From: Oidiodendron maius Zn | Taxonomy: Eukaryota; Ascomycota; Leotiomycetes; Myxotrichaceae | Direction of reading: 5' to 3' | DNA: 64,000 bases | Assembly (NCBI GenBank): GCA_000827325.1 | Contig: KN832893.1 | Span: forward strand, 335,576 to 399,575 | In this document: piece by piece, positions 59,144 through 64,000 of the stretch | Numbering within the stretch: position 1 is the first letter of the stretch | How the letters are laid out: the number at the start of each line of letters is the position of its first letter | Made by a program: the position numbers and the translations under genes | Notes under the pieces: model-generated | What the model was told of the DNA's origin: nothing | What the model saw: only the letters and a program-made list of their open reading frames with translations | Databases searched by the model: none

Positions 59144-59777
59144 CGTGGTAAAATATAGGTGATTGTGATAGTATTGCGATTGGGAGACCAGTCCGTCTCA
59201 TTTAGCACAACCTTATAGCCTCGAATCAGTGATGTTATTAATGAAGGTAGTAGCTTTGCTAAGACTCGCTGTCATATTTGTATCTTCTAAAGCACATTAT
59301 ACGGACTGTCTTTTCGGGCCGAGGCATCCGAGATTCCCAAGCTCGGAATTCCTACCATAATATAGGCTATGTGATGTTGGAGGTGGGAGTTTAGTGAGCT
59401 TTCATGCTGACGGCAAGTGTTTACGCGTAGGTTTAGGAATCTCATTTTCTGTGCGTAACCTAAATATCAACAAGTGATCAAATATAACGAAAATGATGAC
59501 AAGGTTATCTATCAGTTAATCACATGATAACACAGCACCACATACTAGGCCCAGAACAGGGCAATATACTAGATGGGTCGACATACTCGACTGATCAGTA
59601 TCTTGGAGCGCTTGCATCAGTTGTCTCTAGCAAGCTATCTAGAAGTGGCGTGTGGATTGCTAAGTACAAAATTGCTCGCCTTTTGAGAGCCGTGGAGCCG
59701 GTATACAATGTGAGTCTTGTGCTCACATCGAATAACACTTTGTTTCCACTTGGGATATGTATCGGCCCAATGTAGGC
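59144..59777. promoter_or_regulatory. Upstream region of the P450 gene with TCCGAG palindrome
   Basis: About 630 bp. TCCGAG at 59327-59332 and CTCGGA at 59342-59347 make a TCCGAG-N9-CTCGGA palindrome. A short plus-strand frame from 59524 is not credible as a gene. The decarboxylase gene ends at 59778. Confidence 0.5.
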
Positions 59778-60800
59778 CTACCTCAACCTAGGAAAAACTC
59801 CCAAGGCATTTCTCAGATAAACCTTCGATCGCGTCTCGTCATCCGTCAGATACGCATCAAGACCCTTGGCCAACGGAATGGTAGCAACTGGTGGAGCGAA
59901 CGGGAAATCGCTTCCGTACATAATATGATCGCTAGGGAAGTTTGGTAGCAGCGTATCAAGGGTATGAGAAGTGCTAGACAGGGCGAGGTCGAAGTATAAT
60001 CTTTTAGCATCTTCGATGATATCTTCAGTCGTTGCCGTCTTTAAGCCTGAGAAGCTCGGCAAAAGGCTTGCAGCACGACCGACCACGAACGGTAAGTTTC
60101 CTCCAGCGTGGGAGAGGATCATCTTAACGTCAGGATATAAGCGTACAGTGCCACTGATGATCATATCCAATGCTGTCTTGGTCGTCTCATGTGGAAAATC
60201 CAGGACTGGGGCAGAGAGGTATTCATTCACAGGGTTATTTTCTATAGAAGGGCCCGGATGGATAAAGACGACTGCCTTGCGGGCATTTAGAGCGGCCCAA
60301 ATTGGCTTGAAGTCTGCATGACCCAGATACTTCTTGCCATAACGAGTCATTAGTAACACTCCATCAGCATGCAACGTGTCGAAGGCGTATTTAATCTCTT
60401 CTAGCACAACTTCAACTGACGATAGCGACGGAACGGTAGCAAAGAAACCGAACCGAGAAGGATATGTATCACGCACACCTGCAGCGTATGTATTGGCCTG
60501 TCGCGCAATGGCTTTACTGTCTTCTTCCCCTTCGTGGAGGAATATGTTGGGAAAAGAGAGGATTGCAGTTTGTGTGCCCACTGTATCCATATAATCTATG
60601 CTGAGTTGAGGACTCCATGGAGGGAGCTTGAAATTGGAGATCTTGACAACTAGATGATACAAAAGAGGATAGTTAGCTTCTCGTCCAATACAAGTTGAAA
60701 GGAAAGTTGAGACTGATGGAAGATTGTTGACCTTACATTTTGCTGCATACGCTGGAGGGATAAAGTGGTGATGGACGTCAATTTTAGTTGGGTAGGCCAT
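59778..60800 (-). CDS. Amidohydrolase-2 family decarboxylase
   Basis: Model complement(join(59778..60649,60737..60800)), 311 aa. The 87-bp insertion between AAK and KISNFKLPPW has GT-AG ends and is a multiple of three, so an unspliced 340-residue reading is also open. The start MAYPTKIDVHHHFIPP at 60800 is preferred to 60860. Metal-binding signatures of the ACMSD and 2,3-dihydroxybenzoate decarboxylase family are present: DVHHHFIPP, VVFIHPGPS, KMILSHAGGNLP and IMYGSDFPFAPP. These TIM-barrel enzymes decarboxylate aromatic acids, or ring-fission semialdehydes, without redox cofactors. It could feed a phenol or catechol into the pathway, or act after ring cleavage. Divergent from the second FAH gene. 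Confidence 0.83.
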   Translation of the reverse strand: MAYPTKIDVHHHFIPPAYAAKCKVNNLPSVSTFLSTCIGREANYPLLYHLVVKISNFKLPPWSPQLSIDYMDTVGTQTAILSFPNIFLHEGEEDSKAIARQANTYAAGVRDTYPSRFGFFATVPSLSSVEVVLEEIKYAFDTLHADGVLLMTRYGKKYLGHADFKPIWAALNARKAVVFIHPGPSIENNPVNEYLSAPVLDFPHETTKTALDMIISGTVRLYPDVKMILSHAGGNLPFVVGRAASLLPSFSGLKTATTEDIIEDAKRLYFDLALSSTSHTLDTLLPNFPSDHIMYGSDFPFAPPVATIPLAKGLDAYLTDDETRSKVYLRNALGVFPRLR

Positions 60801-61487
60801 TTTGAGATTTCGTTTGTGTAACGGTGGAGATTGGTCTAGAAATGGGACAAGAAAGCTCATCTCCCTTCATATAGAGGCTACAAACCCAGGAAGCAGTTAA
60901 TTGAATAACGAAAAGTAAAACAATTGCCCAATTCTGGTCATTCATATCCAGCTGATCGGGGCTTCGGATATAAAGGTTCCGGCCGCCGTGACAAAGGCCA
61001 GCAAATTTGCTTGTGTCCGTGGGAGTGAGTACATGTGGTTATTTTGTATTTAACTCTGTGGTTAAGCTTTCAGTTCGCTTGTTAGAATCTATTAACTTGG
61101 ACTGAGATAAATTCAATAAAAGTGAAATACAATCCCCATAACTACATTTGCATATCTTATCTAATCCTGAATTTGGACAGTGCTGCTATTCACTGTGGCT
61201 ATTAGTGATCAAAATTTAGCAAACCAGGCAAAAAATCCCTTTTTGGGTCGTGTGTTGTTGCGTAATGAAAAGACATTAGTATAAGGTGGCCGGTTTGACG
61301 GTTTCCGTTACGCCCATTCTCCGGAGCGGTTTCGGTCCGAGCAGGTCCGAGTCAATAAACACTGCTAATTGACAGGCGTGATATTCTAATTGATACGACG
61401 TGCTTGCCTTTCCTATGTAATAAATAAACCCCCGAATATAAATTCATTTCGTCATCTGCCGATTTTGATCACTTCAATACTGAGAAT
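60801..61487. promoter_or_regulatory. Bidirectional promoter with tandem GGTCCGAG
   Basis: 687 bp between divergent decarboxylase and FAH starts. GGTCCGAG occurs at 61334-61341 and 61344-61351, exactly 10 bp apart. CTCCGGAGCGG lies just upstream (about 61319-61329). The cluster contains several CGG/CCG triplets within 35 bp, typical of Zn2Cys6 operators. Confidence 0.55.
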
Positions 61488-62604
61488 ATGCATACCGCAT
61501 TTGATCGACTTGTCCGCTTCGCTAATAACGATGGGCAAACCTTTTATGGGGAAGCACCGCCGCTAGCCTTTGACCCCTCCAGCCTAATCGGCGAGAAAGT
61601 GCCTGTCTTTGAAGGTGGCGAGCCTTGGAGCCCAGCGTTTAAGCTCAGTGGTAAAACCCAAACCATTGCTAAGGTAAAAGATTCGGCTTAATAGGCGTTT
61701 GCCAAGTTTAGGCATTTGGTCTACCGCGCGGATTTCAGCAGCTAATAGGTGAATGCGAGAAATAGATTCTCTCGCCTATTCCTCACACGCCCATCTATCA
61801 CTGTGTTGGATTAAATTATCGGCAACACATTGTAGAGTCTAAGGTGCGTTTAAACAACTCTGATTAATATCTAAACTCGGCACACTCAAATTATAAATAG
61901 AATCCAATGCCAAAACATCCTGCCTTATTCAATAAGCCATCTGGTATAAAGCCGAGTATTAATTTATTGATATTTGCTAAGTAAATGCCTCTAGACGCGC
62001 TTGCCGGACCCCTCGACGATATATCGATTCAAAAAGAAGCCTACGGACTAGATTACGAGGTATATACGCATGTGCTATGACTTTGAGTCGTATTTTGATA
62101 AATTCTAAATAATATTTATAGGGCGAGCTTTGTATAGTCATTGGAAAAGACATCAAGGGCCTCGCGAAGGACGAGGACCCACTAGACTATGTTCTTGGCT
62201 ATACAGTAGGAAACGACTTTACTTCTCGATACTGGCAAGACCCAAAGCTTTCAAGCTATCAAGCTGGATACGCAAAGTCATTTGATGGATTTGGCCCAAT
62301 CGGCCCTTTCATAGTGTCCACTAAAGTGGTACCACATCCTGGAGAGCTACAACTCACAGTGAGAGTGAACAGCGAGCAGAGACAACAAGCTAACACTAAT
62401 GATTTGGTCTTTGACATCAAGGAAATAATTAAGTTTTTAGCTAGAGGACGTACTATTCGAGTAGGAACCATCATAATGACCGGAACCCCGAGTGGTGTTG
62501 GTGCTTTTTTGACGCCTCCTAGCTTTTTAAAGCATGGAGATGTCGTAATGGTTGAGATCGAGAAAATAGGTATCATCAAGAATAGAGTCATATTTCAAGG
62601 GTAA
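61488..62604 (+). CDS. FAH-family hydrolase/isomerase, second copy
   Basis: Model join(61488..61673,61766..61843,61901..61943,61995..62059,62122..62604), 284 aa, five exons in phase. Blocks: FDRLVRFANNDGQTFYGEAP, IPHTPIYHCVGLNYRQHIVE, KPSDALAGPLDDI, DYEGELCIVIGKDIKGLAKD (metal-binding acidic residues), LGYTVGNDFTSRYWQDPK, QAGYAKSFDGFGPIGPFIV and GTIIMTGTPSGVGAF. Same family and length as the FAH protein at 45398-46647 but clearly diverged and with another exon pattern, so the two are ancient paralogues rather than a recent duplication. Other family members hydrolyse acylpyruvates or decarboxylate oxalocrotonate. Its promoter is shared with the decarboxylase. Confidence 0.87.
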
Positions 62605-63031
62605 AAGATTTTTTACTCATCTTAACATGTCATTTAATATATGTGGATTATATTTAAATATACAATTAGATGAGACTCCAGAATTGATGACAATTGACCA
62701 CCAGATTAAAATGCTCACTGCGTGTATCTTGCGCTTTTGCCAATCACAATAATTTAGACGTCCGAGATATTCTATATTTCGTCTTGTTTGAAAAGATAGC
62801 CCTCTCAGCCCTCCCTATGGAGCTATTTCACTACCTCAGCTCTGCAATCCAGCCCTAAAATATGTACGTCAAGTTGTGTCAAGCACGAGAGTAGCATTAC
62901 GAAAGCTGCACTTCTCTAATATATTAAATTCCGAAGTCTCGTTTAAATCTGTGTTCAAATTCAATGTGGCATAAATTTTTCTCGTACTTTGCCAGCAAAT
63001 GTCTAGTAATTTACTGGAACATTTGTGCTAC
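62605..63031. other. Convergent intergenic, no gene
   Basis: About 430 bp of AT-rich sequence between the 3' ends of two genes. Nothing recognised. Confidence 0.5.
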
Positions 63032-64000
63032 CTAGCGTGCTTCACGTTCACGCGCTAGTTCACCCAAGCTCAAAAGCTTTCGTGGTAAATCCATTTTCTC
63101 AAAGAAAACTTCTAAAAGTTGTATACAGTCTGATTTCTGGAAATCTTCGTTGAGGAGGACCTTGGATAGTTCTGCGTAAGTCCTTGCGGTGTAGCTTCGA
63201 GACTTGGGAGCGCCGAAGAAGGACAAGATCTTTTGGTGGTCCCACAGTGTGGATATGTCGTTGTACTGTTGCTCTGGACCGTGGATGAATCGCTCAATCG
63301 TGTATCCTGCATTATTGACCACGATAATTGTAGGGGTGAACCCCTCACGGATTATTGTACCAATCTCTTGTACGGTCAGTTGCAGACTTCCATCACCTAT
63401 AAGTAGAATGGCCCGACCACTAAGACCCAAACTCTTACGTGCCAGAAGCGCGCCAAGAAGAGCTGGGACCGTGAAGCCGATGCTGCCAAAGTAGAACTGA
63501 CTGAAGTATTGTACTTCATTAGGTAACTTAAACTCTAGAGAACCAAATTGAGCCGTGCCAACTTCTGCGATCACGCAGTCACCAGGCTGAAGGTACATAT
63601 TCATCCGAGCCCAAAATCTTGCGTGGTCTAGGGGATCGTTCGACTGGTCAATTTCGAGATTCTATTTGTCATTATTAATGTTACTTCATAAACTTAAGAT
63701 GAGCCAGGGACGAAGCCGTACATTAATAGTCTTTGGTAATGGTAAGGAAGACTTGGCCTTGCGTTGACAAGGATGCTGGCTAAAGTGAAGCACCAGCTTC
63801 TCCACCACAGGCCTAAAATGGAGACTTTCCCACGACTTATTCCCTATTGAACAATAGCCGGGATGCAACTTGACTGACTTCTCAGTGGGGATGTTGTTGG
63901 AGAAGCCACCCGTGTTCGACGATGTGGGGAATGGCCCAAGATGAAGCATAAAGTCGTGCCCCTCCGCACAAGCCCGTACTTCCGGGCTGCTCGACATAAC
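63032..64000 (-). CDS. TPP-dependent 2-oxo acid decarboxylase, C-terminal part
   Basis: Truncated by the window edge. Exons seen: complement(63032..63661) and complement(63722..64000 and beyond), with an in-phase 60-bp intron (GTACGG...AATAG). The C-terminal TPP-binding domain is clear: GDCVIAEVGTAQFGS, the ILLIGDGSLQLTVQEIGTII segment (GDG of the GDGx24-27NN motif), IIVVNNAGYTIERFIHG and YNDISTLWDHQKI. This is the pyruvate/phenylpyruvate/indolepyruvate decarboxylase subfamily, which releases CO2 from 2-oxo acids to give aldehydes. The catalytic N-terminal part lies outside. It is the natural last step of a meta-cleavage route in which FAH hydrolysis yields 2-oxo acids, though a general fermentative pyruvate decarboxylase is the alternative. 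Confidence 0.82.

Noticed and set aside
1-64000. CRISPR arrays, rRNA, bacterial operon signals
   Set aside because: None seen. Spliced genes and fungal families make bacterial features inapplicable.

Overview
The window reads as a gene-sparse, accessory stretch of a filamentous ascomycete genome (Pezizomycotina, perhaps Eurotiomycetes). The signs are short GT-AG introns of about 43 to 160 bp, Zn2Cys6 regulators, a Dal5-type MFS transporter, a fungal rhodopsin-domain membrane protein, a secreted GH3 beta-glucosidase, and Ty1/copia and Ty3/gypsy relics. I joined exons by hand from splice signals, reading phase and family expectation. Most multi-exon genes closed in phase, which supports the models, but none has been tested.

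Left part (0-10 kb): an F-box-like protein with two internal units, then a decayed ferric reductase-like gene. That gene carries an in-frame stop and a 5.4-kb copia element lying a few bases inside one of its introns. The element has matching 180-bp LTRs and a 5-bp target duplication, so it arrived recently.

Middle part (10-33 kb): a patchwork of AT-rich repeat relics and scattered genes. These are a cytochrome P450 (11987-13718), a four-exon protein resembling non-canonical class I terpene cyclases of the humulene-synthase type (14735-16829), a PTH11/rhodopsin-like membrane protein (18209-19617), a small cupin (20327-21101), a gypsy fragment, a truncated SDR, and a ten-exon secreted GH3 beta-glucosidase (29583-33084). 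The P450 and cyclase-like gene may form a small terpenoid locus.

Right part (33.8-64 kb): almost entirely intact catabolic genes. The first module (33.8-42.6 kb) is a 5-oxoprolinase/hydantoinase, a Zn2Cys6 regulator and a Dal5-family transporter. The second (43.8-64 kb, running off the edge) holds an extradiol-type dioxygenase, two FAH-family hydrolases, a flavin monooxygenase, an HSL-type esterase, a Zn2Cys6 regulator, a carotenoid-oxygenase/stilbene-cleaving-type dioxygenase, a CYP52-like P450, an amidohydrolase-type decarboxylase and a TPP-dependent 2-oxo acid decarboxylase. Three divergent gene pairs share promoters, and several promoters carry paired TCCGAG or GCGGAG sequences. I infer an aromatic ring-cleavage (meta-type) catabolic island, which would be unusual for a fungus; its substrate cannot be read from the sequence.
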